The notes below the pieces were generated by a model. That model ran no database searches, was not told the origin of the DNA, and saw nothing but the letters and a program-made list of their open reading frames with translations. DNA of 64,000 bases, taken from contig NZ_LT840186.1 of assembly GCF_900177485.1 (NCBI RefSeq), forward strand, positions 1,054,001 to 1,118,000, in the 5' to 3' direction. Position numbers and translations under genes: made by a program. This document shows, in pieces, positions 19,043-28,453 of the stretch (the stretch's first letter is position 1; the number at the start of each line of letters is the position of its first letter). This DNA comes from Candidatus Pelagibacter sp. HIMB1321 (GTDB taxonomy: Bacteria; Pseudomonadota; Alphaproteobacteria; Pelagibacterales; Pelagibacteraceae).

Positions 19043-21048
19043 ACTTTTTTAAAAAACTGAAAATAAATTGTAGGCGATATTGCGATTAAACCAACAATCA
19101 TTGAATTTAAACCTGGTGCAACAAATAATAAAGCTGCCAAACCTAAAAACCACTGTTCAAAAGTTTTCAAAGGTTTTATCCAATATCCAGTAAAGGCAAT
19201 CCCAATTAAACCAATACCCATTAGAGTGCCCAAAACTGTTACAGTTAGTTTAATCAAATCGAAATCATTAGTGATTAAAAGCAATGATGGAGAATAAACA
19301 AAAACAAAAGGAACTAACGCCTTAGCAATTCCCAATCTAAAGGCAGTATTACCAGTTTTAAATGGGTTTGATTTTGCAATTCCAGATGCCGCATATGCTG
19401 CAAGCGCAACTGGCGGTGTAATATCAGCCAACACACCATAATAAAACACAAAAAAATGTGCAACTAATGGTTCAATATTTAATTGAGCAAGAGCAGGTGC
19501 TGCAACTGCAACTAAAATGATATATGTGGCTGTTGTTGGTATTCCAGCTCCCATAACTATGCAGGAGATTGCTATTAAAACTAGTGAAAAAAATAATTTT
19601 AATTGATCAAAACTAAAATACGAAATTGGCCAGATATTAGAAAAAAAATTTCCTATATCTCCTGCTGTTTGTAAAACAACAAATCCCAACCTGAAACCAA
19701 CACCAGTTAAAGTAACTACTCCAACAATTATTCCAACACATGTTGCGGCTGCGCCAACCGCAAGAGTATTTTTAGCTCCTGAAGCTAGACAGTTCCATAG
19801 ATCAATAAAGTTAAGTTTATTTTTTGGTTTTAATATTCCAACAACTACACAAGCAATAATACCATATATTGCTGCAAAATCAGGAGTTCTTCCTGCTAAG
19901 ATAAAATAAACTAATACTATTAATGGTAGCAATGATAACCAGTTATCTTTCATAATTTCAAAAAACTTGGGAAGTTCTTTCTGATTTAAACCCCTTAAGC
20001 CAAGTTTTTTTGCCTCCAAATGAACCATTATAAAAATTCCAAAATAATGAAATAAAGCTGGCAATAAAGCAGCTGCTAAAATATCTTTTAATGGTAATCC
20101 CAAATACTCAACCATAATGAATGCTGCTGCTCCAAGTATTGGTGGTGTAATTTGTCCACCAGTAGAGGAAGCTGCCTCAACAGCTCCTGAAAAATGTGAT
20201 GGATATCCAATTTTTTTCATTGCAGGAATAGTTAATGAACCCGTGGTCACAGTATTTGCAATTGATGAACCTGAAATTGTACCCATAAATGCTGAGGAGA
20301 AAATTGCAACTTTAGCTGGCCCACCAGAATACCTGCCCGCAAGCAACATTGCTAAATCAATGAATAATTTGCCAAGACCTACTCTTGTTGCTAACACTCC
20401 AAATAAAATAAATAAAAATACATACTGCGCCATAACTCCAACAGCTATTCCATAAACACCTTGGTTAGTAATATAGATATGATTCACGAAGCCTAACCAG
20501 CTCGTACCTCCATGTTTCAATGCTCCTGGCGCATACGGTCCAAATATAGCAAATAAGATAAATATTATGCTAATAATTGGAAGTGTTGGACCAACAGATC
20601 TTCGAGCAGCCTCTAAAGTTAGCAAAATTAATACTGATCCCATAGCAACATCGATTAACTCTGGGTTTCCAACTCTTGCTGCTAAAATTTCTGAAGGAAG
20701 CAAAGGAAGGTATAAAGCAGATGTAACTGTTAAAATTGCAAATATATAATCTAGGACAGAAACATTTTGAAAAGAAAACAAGGTTTTATTTGTTTCATTC
20801 TCAGTATTTTTTTTCCAGCTAAAAACAATAAAAACTAATCCGATAACATAAGCAATATGAATGCCTCTATGTAAAACTTCTCGAACTAAACCAAAACCAG
20901 ATGCCCAAAAATGATAAAGCGACATTGAAACTAAAATGGTAGTGACAATAATTGATAATTTTGGTCCTAATTTTCTAAATGATAACTGAGGATCATATTT
21001 TTCCTCAAATTTTTTTAAATCTTCAATTGATGTTGAATTTTTTTCCAT
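19039..21048 (-). CDS. TRAP transporter fused permease (TAXI-associated, 4TM/12TM fusion)
   Basis: A 669-residue inner-membrane protein joining the small (DctQ-like, about residues 30-150) and large (DctM-like) TRAP permease parts in one chain, as usual for TAXI-type systems. Recognisable large-subunit stretches include FSSAFMGTISGSSIANTVTTG, GGQITPPILGAAAFIM and IVMGAGIPTTATYIILVA, plus a second pseudo-repeat TPPVALAAYAASGIA. Uptake is driven by an ion gradient. It lies downstream of its binding-protein gene with a strong hairpin between them, so it is probably made at a lower level. The likely cargo is an organic acid or glutamate-like compound; this cannot be settled here. Confidence 0.94.
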   Translation of the reverse strand: MEKNSTSIEDLKKFEEKYDPQLSFRKLGPKLSIIVTTILVSMSLYHFWASGFGLVREVLHRGIHIAYVIGLVFIVFSWKKNTENETNKTLFSFQNVSVLDYIFAILTVTSALYLPLLPSEILAARVGNPELIDVAMGSVLILLTLEAARRSVGPTLPIISIIFILFAIFGPYAPGALKHGGTSWLGFVNHIYITNQGVYGIAVGVMAQYVFLFILFGVLATRVGLGKLFIDLAMLLAGRYSGGPAKVAIFSSAFMGTISGSSIANTVTTGSLTIPAMKKIGYPSHFSGAVEAASSTGGQITPPILGAAAFIMVEYLGLPLKDILAAALLPALFHYFGIFIMVHLEAKKLGLRGLNQKELPKFFEIMKDNWLSLLPLIVLVYFILAGRTPDFAAIYGIIACVVVGILKPKNKLNFIDLWNCLASGAKNTLAVGAAATCVGIIVGVVTLTGVGFRLGFVVLQTAGDIGNFFSNIWPISYFSFDQLKLFFSLVLIAISCIVMGAGIPTTATYIILVAVAAPALAQLNIEPLVAHFFVFYYGVLADITPPVALAAYAASGIAKSNPFKTGNTAFRLGIAKALVPFVFVYSPSLLLITNDFDLIKLTVTVLGTLMGIGLIGIAFTGYWIKPLKTFEQWFLGLAALLFVAPGLNSMIVGLIAISPTIYFQFFKKV

Positions 21049-21052
21049 AAAA

Positions 21053-21083
21053 AAACCCTGGATTAATTAGAAATCCAGGGTTT
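21053..21083 (-). terminator. Hairpin between binding-protein and permease genes
   Basis: Perfect 12-base inverted repeat AAACCCTGGATT / AATCCAGGGTTT with a 7-base loop. It lies between the TAXI binding-protein stop at 21097 and the permease start at 21048, and read on the minus strand the second arm runs into TTTTTTT. It should act as a partial terminator or 3' mRNA stabiliser that keeps binding protein above permease levels. Confidence 0.8.
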
Positions 21084-21096
21084 GTTTTTATCTTAG

Positions 21097-22104
21097 TTAT
21101 TTTATTAAGCCAGCCTCTTTATAAAAACGCTCTGCTCCAGGATGCAAAGGAACCCCAACTCCAGATAATGCAGTATCTGGTGTAATAGTTTTTCCTTTTG
21201 CATGACCTACATCCATAAGTTTTCTTGATTCCTTATTCCATAATGCTTTAGTAATATTATAGATTAAGTCATCATCTTCTTTTGCAGATGTAAACCACTG
21301 TGCACCAACTGCTACCGTGTTTGTAGTTCCAACATTTTCATATGTTCCACTAGGAATAGCACTTTGTGAGAAGAAGCCATACTTGTCAGTTAATTTTTTA
21401 GCACCTGCTCCATCAATTGGAACAAGTTTAATATCAACTGCTGATGCTAATTCAACGATAGCACCTGTTGGATAACCAGCAACAACAAATATTGCATCAA
21501 CTTTACCATTTCTTAAAGCATCTGTTGCAGCATTTCCTTTTAGAGCTTCCGCTTTCACATCTTTTTCTGAAAGTCCATTAGCCTCTAAAATTAATAATGC
21601 ATCAACATATGTACCAGAACCTGGTTCATCTAGGGATACTCTTTTACCTTTAAGATCTTTAACAGAATTAATCTTATTTTTTTTAAGAGTTACTAGGTGA
21701 ATATGTTCTTCAAATAAAGCTGCAATTGTTCTTAAATCTTTCGCAGGTTCTTTACCTTCCATTGTTCCAGTGCCTGTGTAAGCCCAATAAGCAACATCTG
21801 ATTGAGCAAAACCTGAATTTCTTAGACCTGATAAGATTGCATTAACATTATCAACAGATCCTCTTGATGAAACTGCAGAAGCAATCAACCCTTCAACTCC
21901 ACAACTTCCACCTTTACCACACTCTCTAGATCCTGGTGGTTTAGATATTGCATTCGCAATCATCCCTCCGACTGGATAATATGTATAAGCTGTTCCACCT
22001 GTTCCAATTGTGAAAAAGGTTAAATCAGCACTATAAGCTTTACCAAAAATTGAACTTGATAAAAATAAAACAAGTCCAAAACTTTTTAATATCTTTTTAA
22101 ACAT
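21097..22104 (-). CDS. TAXI-family TRAP transporter substrate-binding protein
   Basis: A 335-residue periplasmic binding protein. It begins with a clear signal peptide (KKILKSFGLVLFLSSSIFG, likely cut after AYSA at about residue 26). The mature part starts DLTFFTIGTGGTAYTYYPVGG, the hallmark of the TAXI (TRAP-associated extracytoplasmic immunogenic) family, and contains GKRVSLDEPGSGTYVDA. Two cysteines in RECGKGGSCGVEG may form a disulfide. It delivers substrate to the permease encoded after it. An AAGGA ribosome binding site stands 5-9 bases before the ATG. A 208-base divergent gap separates it from the helicase gene. Confidence 0.95.
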   Translation of the reverse strand: MFKKILKSFGLVLFLSSSIFGKAYSADLTFFTIGTGGTAYTYYPVGGMIANAISKPPGSRECGKGGSCGVEGLIASAVSSRGSVDNVNAILSGLRNSGFAQSDVAYWAYTGTGTMEGKEPAKDLRTIAALFEEHIHLVTLKKNKINSVKDLKGKRVSLDEPGSGTYVDALLILEANGLSEKDVKAEALKGNAATDALRNGKVDAIFVVAGYPTGAIVELASAVDIKLVPIDGAGAKKLTDKYGFFSQSAIPSGTYENVGTTNTVAVGAQWFTSAKEDDDLIYNITKALWNKESRKLMDVGHAKGKTITPDTALSGVGVPLHPGAERFYKEAGLIK

Positions 22105-22312
22105 CTTTATTCCTTCTTATTGTTAATTTAAAAAATTAATTTTAACATTTATTCATTAAAACAAGTATGAAAGAATGTACGCATATAATTTATTTAATTA
22201 GAGCAAAAATGAGAACATTTAACAGGGCGATTCGGACATGTTTTAGTCTATTTTTGTTCTTTAACGGTAACAATATCTAGTATTAGAAAAAAAAGATATA
22301 CCAATCATAGAT

Positions 22313-24793
22313 ATGACAAAAGATAAAATCACAGCAGTTCTTGGACCAACTAACACTGGAAAAACTCACTTAGCAATAGACACTATGCTTTCATTTGATA
22401 GTGGAATGATTGGTTTTCCCTTAAGATTATTGGCACGAGAAGTTTATGACAAGGTAATTAAAAAAATAAGCCTGGATAAAGTTGCTTTGATAACAGGTGA
22501 AGAAAAAATAATTCCATCTAACGCAAAGTATTTCTTATGCACTGTTGAATCAATGCCAATTGATAAAGATTTAGAGTTTGTTGGTGTTGATGAAATTCAA
22601 ATGTGTGCTGATCATGAACGTGGGCATATCTTTACTGATCGATTGTTAAACATGAGAGGCACCAAATTAACAATGTTAATGGGATCAAGTACTATAAAAA
22701 AAATTATTTCTAAATTAGATGATGATATTGAATTTATAAATCGCGAACGACTATCAAAGCTTACTTATGCAGGTCATAAAAAAATTTCAAGAATAAATAG
22801 AAAAACTGCAATTATAGCTTTTTCAGCTGAGGAAGTTTATGCAATAGCAGAATTAATTAGAAGGCAGAAGGGTGGTGCTGCAATTGTTATGGGATCCCTT
22901 AGTCCAAAAACTAGAAATGCCCAAGTTGAATTATATCAATCAGGAGATGTAGATTTTTTAGTTGCAACCGATGCCATAGGAATGGGTATCAACATGGATT
23001 TGGATTATGTATATTTTTCAAATTTAAAGAAGTTTGACGGAAGAAAACTTAGAAAACTTAACTTATCTGAAATAGGACAAATTGCAGGTAGAGCTGGCAG
23101 ATATCTTAATGATGGAAGCTTTGGAATTACGGGAGATTGTAAGGAAATAAATGCTGAAGAAGTAGATTTATTAGAAAACCATAAATTTGAAGAGATAAGA
23201 ACTTTATTTTGGAGAAATTCAAATCTGAATTTTAACAATCCTCGAAGTTTAATAAAATCTTTAGAAGAAAAACCTCAAAGAGAATGGTTAAGAAAAATTC
23301 ATGAATGTGAAGATGAAAAAGCTTTAAAATTTTTTCTAAGAGATAAAAATCTTGAAAATATAGATTTCGATAGCAAAAAACTCAGTCTCCTTTGGGAATG
23401 TTGTCAGATACCAGATTTTGTTAAAAAAACTTACGGAAATCATTATGAGGTAATTGAAAATGTTTTTAAATTTTTATCTAGTGAAAAAGGCAAAATATCT
23501 GATGAATTTATGAGATTGCAGCTTATGAAATTGGATAAATTAGAGGGAAATGTAGATTCTTTATCAAATAGAATTGCAAATGTAAGAACTTGGTCTTATG
23601 TTTCGAATAAAAATAATTGGATCGAAAATCAAGAATATTGGATAGAAAAAACAAAACTCTTAGAAGATAGACTTTCAGATAGACTTCATGAAGAACTTAC
23701 AAAAACTTTTATTGATAAAAGAGCAAGTATTCTTGCAAGAGGTTTAAAACAAGATATGGAATTTAAAACTGAGATATTAGAAAATAATGATGTCAAAATA
23801 GATGGTCAATTCATTGGTAAAATTAATGGATTGAAACTTGAGCTTGATCTCAAAAAAGGTGCTCTTGAAACTGATATAAAATCTCTAAAAAAAGCAGCAA
23901 GACAATCTATAGGACCAGAGTTAGAAAAAAGAATTCAAAACATAATTGATACTGGGTTAATTGAGCTTAAAGATGATTTCAAAATCTATTGGAATAATTT
24001 TGTAATAGCTAAACTTACATCTGGTCATGATTATTTAAGCCCAAATATTGATTTAATTGTTGATGATATTCTTGAACAAGACCAAAAACAAAAACTAAAT
24101 TTGTTTATTAAAAAATGGTTAAAAAATAAAATTGATACAGTTTTACAGAGTTTAGTAGATTTAAAAAATCTTAAAGAAAAAAAATCTTCAATAAAAGCAC
24201 TAGCTTATCAATTGTATGAAAATAATGGTGTATTAAAAAGAGAGAATGTATCTGATTATTTAAAAAATTTGGAACAAGTTGATAGAAAAATTTTAAGAGA
24301 TTTAGGTGTCAAATTTGGAAGATATCATATTTTTTTATATAAATTGATTAAACCTGAGCCTGTAACTATTCGAACTTTGTTATGGAAAAATTATCATCAA
24401 AAATATTTTAAACTTAAACCTCCAACCTTTGGATTAAATTTCATTGATGACAATGATAATAAAAATAAAAATTTTATGCTATTATGTGGTTTTGAGAAGT
24501 TTGATAACTTTTTTGTAAGAATTGATATTTTGGAGAGATTATTTATGCAAATAATTAATTCTGGATCTGAGGAGAGTAAAGAAATTAAATTAGTACCAGA
24601 AATGCTAAATCTTCTAGGATGTAGTAAAGATAATTTCAAAAAATTAATCATAAAAATGAACTATAGAGTCACAGAAAAAGAAGGTGAAATATTTTTTAGA
24701 TATTTGCCTAAGAAAAAATTTAAAAAAACAAAAGATCAAAAAATAAAGAAAGAAAATCCATTTGGGGTACTTAAAGATTTAAATTTAAATTAG
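22313..24793 (+). CDS. SUV3-like DEAD/DEAH-type RNA helicase
   Basis: An 826-residue superfamily 2 helicase of the mitochondrial SUV3 type found across alphaproteobacteria. Walker A is GPTNTGKT (residues 11-18), the DExH-like box is DEIQ (93-96), and motif VI reads QIAGRAGRY, all in the first 300 residues. The long C-terminal half is rich in charged residues and helices and has no family I recognise beyond the SUV3-type C-terminal region. Mitochondrial SUV3 works with polynucleotide phosphorylase in RNA decay, and pnp is also in this window, so a role in RNA turnover is plausible but inferred. TerB-like, ferredoxin and CarD genes follow closely. Confidence 0.9.
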   Translation: MTKDKITAVLGPTNTGKTHLAIDTMLSFDSGMIGFPLRLLAREVYDKVIKKISLDKVALITGEEKIIPSNAKYFLCTVESMPIDKDLEFVGVDEIQMCADHERGHIFTDRLLNMRGTKLTMLMGSSTIKKIISKLDDDIEFINRERLSKLTYAGHKKISRINRKTAIIAFSAEEVYAIAELIRRQKGGAAIVMGSLSPKTRNAQVELYQSGDVDFLVATDAIGMGINMDLDYVYFSNLKKFDGRKLRKLNLSEIGQIAGRAGRYLNDGSFGITGDCKEINAEEVDLLENHKFEEIRTLFWRNSNLNFNNPRSLIKSLEEKPQREWLRKIHECEDEKALKFFLRDKNLENIDFDSKKLSLLWECCQIPDFVKKTYGNHYEVIENVFKFLSSEKGKISDEFMRLQLMKLDKLEGNVDSLSNRIANVRTWSYVSNKNNWIENQEYWIEKTKLLEDRLSDRLHEELTKTFIDKRASILARGLKQDMEFKTEILENNDVKIDGQFIGKINGLKLELDLKKGALETDIKSLKKAARQSIGPELEKRIQNIIDTGLIELKDDFKIYWNNFVIAKLTSGHDYLSPNIDLIVDDILEQDQKQKLNLFIKKWLKNKIDTVLQSLVDLKNLKEKKSSIKALAYQLYENNGVLKRENVSDYLKNLEQVDRKILRDLGVKFGRYHIFLYKLIKPEPVTIRTLLWKNYHQKYFKLKPPTFGLNFIDDNDNKNKNFMLLCGFEKFDNFFVRIDILERLFMQIINSGSEESKEIKLVPEMLNLLGCSKDNFKKLIIKMNYRVTEKEGEIFFRYLPKKKFKKTKDQKIKKENPFGVLKDLNLN

Positions 24794-24795
24794 AA

Positions 24796-25209
24796 ATGTT
24801 TTTTAACAAAAAAGATAAACAAGAAAATTCTACTAATTTAATAAAGGTTGGTGCGCTACTTATCCATACTGCTAAAATAGATGAAAATTATTCTGCTGAA
24901 GAAGAAGAAATCATCAAGAAAACTCTGATTGAACTTGGAGCAGAAAGTAATGATTTAAATGAATTAATAACTAAAGCAAAACAATATGAAGAGAACTCTA
25001 ATCAAATATTAGACTTTACAAGAGAGATAAAAAATCTTGAAGAAACTGATAAAATTAAGATTATAAAATCACTTTGGAAGATCATTTACTCAAATAAAGA
25101 CGCTGATATTTATGAAACAAATTTAATGAGAAGACTTGCGGGGTTGCTTTACATTGATAGTAAAGTAATGGGGGATATTAAAGAAGAAATTAAAAAAGAA
25201 AATTTGTAA
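24796..25209 (+). CDS. TerB-like (TerB/DjlA domain) protein
   Basis: A 137-residue helical, acidic protein matching the TerB-like fold: [24 protein letters not shown] in the first third (the acidic DENYSAEE helix hairpin) and [19 protein letters not shown] near the end. TerB-like proteins are linked with metal or membrane stress, but the single-domain alphaproteobacterial forms have no defined role. It starts two bases after the helicase stop and its stop overlaps the ferredoxin ATG by one base, so it belongs to that operon. In several relatives I recall a small S4 RNA-binding protein gene in this place instead. Confidence 0.8.
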   Translation: MFFNKKDKQENSTNLIKVGALLIHTAKIDENYSAEEEEIIKKTLIELGAESNDLNELITKAKQYEENSNQILDFTREIKNLEETDKIKIIKSLWKIIYSNKDADIYETNLMRRLAGLLYIDSKVMGDIKEEIKKENL

Positions 25210-25535
25210 TGACTTATATCGTAAACGACAAATGTATAAAATGTAAATTAATGGATTGTGTTGAAGTCTGTCCAGTTGATTGCTTTTATGAAGGTAAAAA
25301 TATGCTTGTAATTAAACCGGATGAGTGTATAGATTGTGGCGTTTGCGAGCCTGAATGTCCGGTTGATGCCATCACTGCTGATACTGAACCTGGTAGCGAA
25401 AAATGGTTAGAGATCAATAAACAATACTCTGAAATCTGGCCCAATATAAGTGAAAAAAAAGATCCACCATCGGATCATGAAAAATTTAAAAATGAGCAAA
25501 ATAAGTTTGAAAAATATTTTAAAGAAAACCTTTAA
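25209..25535 (+). CDS. fdxA: 7Fe ferredoxin (FdxA type)
   Basis: A 108-residue ferredoxin. The N-terminal half has [18 protein letters not shown] and the second cluster has [16 protein letters not shown], the cysteine pattern of [3Fe-4S][4Fe-4S] ferredoxins, followed by the conserved tail with [13 protein letters not shown]. It carries electrons in the cytoplasm; the partner is unknown. It overlaps the TerB-like gene by one base and the carD gene by 44 bases in another frame, so translation of the three is tightly linked. Confidence 0.96.
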   Translation: MTYIVNDKCIKCKLMDCVEVCPVDCFYEGKNMLVIKPDECIDCGVCEPECPVDAITADTEPGSEKWLEINKQYSEIWPNISEKKDPPSDHEKFKNEQNKFEKYFKENL

Positions 25536-26388
25536 AAAAGACTCTCCTAAAAAAAAAACTAAAAAAGTAACAAAAAAAGTCGCTAAAAAAGTTGCGAAAG
25601 CAAAAAAAGTTTTACCTAAGAAAACTGCAAACAAAACTACTAAAAAAAAAACTATATCTAAAACAAAAAAAGTTGAGAGTAAAAAAGTAGCTAATAATGT
25701 TACCCAGACCGCAGAGGTTAAAACAGATAATTTAAGAATTTCAAAAAGTAATGAAGTAAAACCTGAAATCAAAAAAGTTAAAAAGCAAGAAACTGAAAAA
25801 AAAGAATATAAAGTTAAAGATTACGTTGTTTATCCAAAGCATGGCGTAGGTCAAATTACTGAATTTAAAAAGATTAATATTGGTGGGATTGACGTCGAAA
25901 CTTATGTGATAAAATTTGAAAAAGATAAAGCTAATGGAATGGTTCCTGTGAATAAACAATCACATCTTAGACCTCTAGCTACAATCAACCAGGTTAATAA
26001 ATGTATTTCGATTTTAAAAAGTAAACCAAAAATCAAGAGATCAATGTGGAGTAGAAGAGCTCAAGAATATGAAGCAAAAATTTCCTCAGGAAAAATATAT
26101 GAATTAGCTGAAGTAGTAAGAGATCTTAATAAAGGTGATGATCTTATGGTTGATCAATCTTACAGTGAAAGACAATTGTTTGAAAAAGCTTATGAAAGAA
26201 TTTTATCAGAATTTCAAATTGTTCTCGGAGTTTCTTTAGAAGATACACAAAAAAAATTGGATAAAGCTCTTAAAAGAAATTTAGGTGGTACACCACAACC
26301 TGCTCCTGTAGCACCAAAGACGACTACAGAATTGCCAACAGAAGAGCCAATTGGTGACACTGAAGATACTGATCCTATAGACGAATAA
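25492..26388 (+). CDS. carD: CarD-family transcription regulator with lysine-rich N-terminal tail
   Basis: From the ATG at 25492 ([12 protein letters not shown]) this gives 298 residues. The first ~100 residues are an extreme Lys/Ala/Thr tail with repeated KKVAKKV-type units, like the tail of histone H1. The CarD/RNA-polymerase interacting domain begins near [16 protein letters not shown] and is followed by the helical DNA-binding part ending with [18 protein letters not shown]; the C terminus is acidic and Pro/Thr rich. CarD proteins bind the RNA polymerase beta subunit and stabilise open promoters. A GTG at 25450 would give a longer form; ATG is preferred. The gene ends at a shared terminator. 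Confidence 0.9.
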   Translation: MSKISLKNILKKTFKKDSPKKKTKKVTKKVAKKVAKAKKVLPKKTANKTTKKKTISKTKKVESKKVANNVTQTAEVKTDNLRISKSNEVKPEIKKVKKQETEKKEYKVKDYVVYPKHGVGQITEFKKINIGGIDVETYVIKFEKDKANGMVPVNKQSHLRPLATINQVNKCISILKSKPKIKRSMWSRRAQEYEAKISSGKIYELAEVVRDLNKGDDLMVDQSYSERQLFEKAYERILSEFQIVLGVSLEDTQKKLDKALKRNLGGTPQPAPVAPKTTTELPTEEPIGDTEDTDPIDE

Positions 26389-26391
26389 AAA

Positions 26392-26431
26392 AAAACGCCT
26401 CTCACACAAAAAGTTATGAGAAGCGTTTTTT
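26392..26431. terminator. Bidirectional terminator between carD and a small basic peptide gene
   Basis: Arms AAAACGCCTCTCA and TGAGAAGCGTTTT (one C/A mismatch) around a 12-base loop, with a poly-A run on the left and poly-T on the right. It ends carD on the plus strand and the convergent peptide gene at 26450-26539 on the minus strand. Confidence 0.88.
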
Positions 26432-26449
26432 GTAAAGATAACTAAGTGA

Positions 26450-26539
26450 CTATCTTCTTCTTTTTTTAGCCTTCTTTTTAGCTTTTTTCTTAGCTTTTTT
26501 CTTAGTTTTCTTTGCCGCTTTTTTTCTTTTCTTAGGCAT
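26450..26539 (-). CDS. 29-residue lysine/arginine-rich peptide, histone-tail-like
   Basis: An ATG at 26539 on the minus strand opens a 29-codon frame starting MPKKRKKAAKKTKKKAKKK and ending AKKRRR before TAG. All but a few residues are Lys, Arg or Ala, with KKKA repeated. A strong AAGGGAG ribosome binding site lies seven bases before the ATG, and a bidirectional terminator follows the stop, so this is likely a true gene although it is far below usual length limits. It should bind nucleic acid by charge alone; its role is unknown. A ribosomal-protein-like or nucleoid role is possible. Its composition matches the CarD N-terminal tail next door. Confidence 0.72.
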   Translation of the reverse strand: MPKKRKKAAKKTKKKAKKKAKKKAKKRRR

Positions 26540-26749
26540 CTTTAGCTCCCTTATTTAGTTAAACGAATCAAGTTGATTCGTTGTTAACTTATTTTTATTT
26601 TTTTAAACAAGTTATGTCAAATCATTAATTAAAAACAAAAATTTACAAAAATAAAAATAAAATTTAAAAAAAAATTAAATTTAACTTAATTCTCTTTGTT
26701 AAAAAAAGTTAATGTTTATGCGTTAAATAACTAATTATATTTTATTTTA

Positions 26750-28447
26750 TTAATAAAGATTTTCTAATTCTTTTTTATATTCTTTAATAATTTTAAATCT
26801 TTTTAATTTTAATGTGGGCGTCATATATCCATTTTCAATTGAAAATTGATTATCAATAATAAAAAATTTTTTTATTTTTTCTATTTTACTTAGTTGTTTA
26901 TTTATTTTTTCTATTTCTGCTTCAATAATTTTATTATCTATATTTTTAAAATTGTTATTGACTACTATTAGAGCAACTAAAAAAGGTTTGTTGTCACCAT
27001 AAACTAATGCTTGTTCTATAAATTCTATTTTTGTTAATTCACCCTCTATTTTAACAGGTGAAATATTATCTCCACCAGGGGTAATCAAAATATCTTTCTT
27101 TCTATCTGTAATTTTGAGAAATCCATCTTCCAATATCCCAATATCACCAGTGTGCAACCATCCATTTTTAATAACATTGTTTGTCTCTAAAGTATTATTC
27201 CAGTAACCCAACATTACATTTTCGCCCTTAACTAATATCTCACCGTCATCTGCAATTTTTACATCGTTTCCCTCAAATGGAGGGCCAACAGTGTCTATTC
27301 TAATGTCATTAATAGGATTGCAACTCACAACAGGTGATGTTTCTGTTAAACCATAACCTTGTAAAGTTGGTAATCCAATTGAATTTAAAAATACCCCAAC
27401 ATTATAATCTAGAGCACCCCCTCCAGATATAAATGCTTTTAAATTTCCACCAAATTGAGATTTTATTTTTTTTCTTACCAATTTATCACAAACTAAATTT
27501 ATAAATTTTTCATAGTTTGATAAATTTTCTTTTAAAAAATTTTTTCTTCCAATTTGTAAAGTTGAATTTATCAAAAATTTTTTTACACCTGTTGCTTTTT
27601 TAAAAGTTGAAGTTATTTTTTGATATAAATTTTGATAAAATCTTGGCACTGCTGTCATTATAATATCTGGATTACAATCATTCATATTCTTAACAAGTTT
27701 ATCTATACTTTCGGCATAAAAAATTCTTGCACCTACTGCTATTTGAACAAATTGTACTGTGTGTTCATATGAATGAGATAATGGCAGCCATGTAAGAAAC
27801 TTGGGTTTGGTAGTTATAATTTCTCGAAGTAGTTTTGACGAACCTTCACAATTATTAAGAATACCTCCATGACTTAGCATCACGCCTTTGGGGTTTCCTT
27901 GTGTGCCAGATGTATAAATTATACATGAAATATCTTTTCTACTTATATCAATCTCTTTTAAATTCTTTTCTTTCTTATATGTCCTTCTAAAAATTTCTTC
28001 TATATAAGTAACATTTTTATCTTCGATATTTTCAAAACTAATAACTTTTTTAATGAAAGAATATTTATTTATTAAATTATTAATTTTTTTAAATTGAATA
28101 GCATCAGAAACAATAACCACTGAAGGTTTACAATCTTCAATTAAAAATTCATAATCTCTTTCAACATAAGTTGTATAAGCAGGTACAGATATTCCTTTTG
28201 ATAACATTATGGCCAAGTCTGAAATCAACCACTCTGGTCTATTTTCTGAAATTAATAAACACCTATCATTATGACTAATATATTGATCAAGAAAAAATGA
28301 GAAATTTTGAATAGCATCAAATGTTTGTTTCCAAGTAAAATTTAGAGTTTGATTTTTAAGTGATTGTAAAAAAATTTCATTTTTATTTTCGACTTGATAT
28401 CGATCAAAAAATAACTCTAGAAGGTTGTTATAATTCTCTAATTTCAT
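26750..28447 (-). CDS. AMP-dependent acyl-CoA synthetase (long-chain fatty acid CoA ligase type)
   Basis: An adenylate-forming enzyme of 565 residues from the ATG at 28447 (MKLENYNNLLELF). The ATP-binding P-loop is YTSGTQGNPKGVMLSHGG, followed by the A5 motif GYGLTETSPVVS, the A7 motif GWLHTGDIG and DRKKDILITPGGDNISP. The pattern fits long-chain FadD-like ligases of the AMP-binding family that activate fatty acids with ATP and CoA; chain length cannot be read. A longer frame to 28483 runs into the tRNA-Leu gene and is rejected. It is preceded by tRNA-Leu only seven bases upstream. Confidence 0.92.
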   Translation of the reverse strand: MKLENYNNLLELFFDRYQVENKNEIFLQSLKNQTLNFTWKQTFDAIQNFSFFLDQYISHNDRCLLISENRPEWLISDLAIMLSKGISVPAYTTYVERDYEFLIEDCKPSVVIVSDAIQFKKINNLINKYSFIKKVISFENIEDKNVTYIEEIFRRTYKKEKNLKEIDISRKDISCIIYTSGTQGNPKGVMLSHGGILNNCEGSSKLLREIITTKPKFLTWLPLSHSYEHTVQFVQIAVGARIFYAESIDKLVKNMNDCNPDIIMTAVPRFYQNLYQKITSTFKKATGVKKFLINSTLQIGRKNFLKENLSNYEKFINLVCDKLVRKKIKSQFGGNLKAFISGGGALDYNVGVFLNSIGLPTLQGYGLTETSPVVSCNPINDIRIDTVGPPFEGNDVKIADDGEILVKGENVMLGYWNNTLETNNVIKNGWLHTGDIGILEDGFLKITDRKKDILITPGGDNISPVKIEGELTKIEFIEQALVYGDNKPFLVALIVVNNNFKNIDNKIIEAEIEKINKQLSKIEKIKKFFIIDNQFSIENGYMTPTLKLKRFKIIKEYKKELENLY

Positions 28448-28453
28448 AATTTT

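Noticed and set aside
25407-25772. A 121-codon reverse-strand frame opposite fdxA and carD
   Set aside because: It is the antisense of the lysine-rich carD tail, giving a Phe/Leu/Val-rich sequence that mimics a membrane protein. No ribosome binding site or family match.
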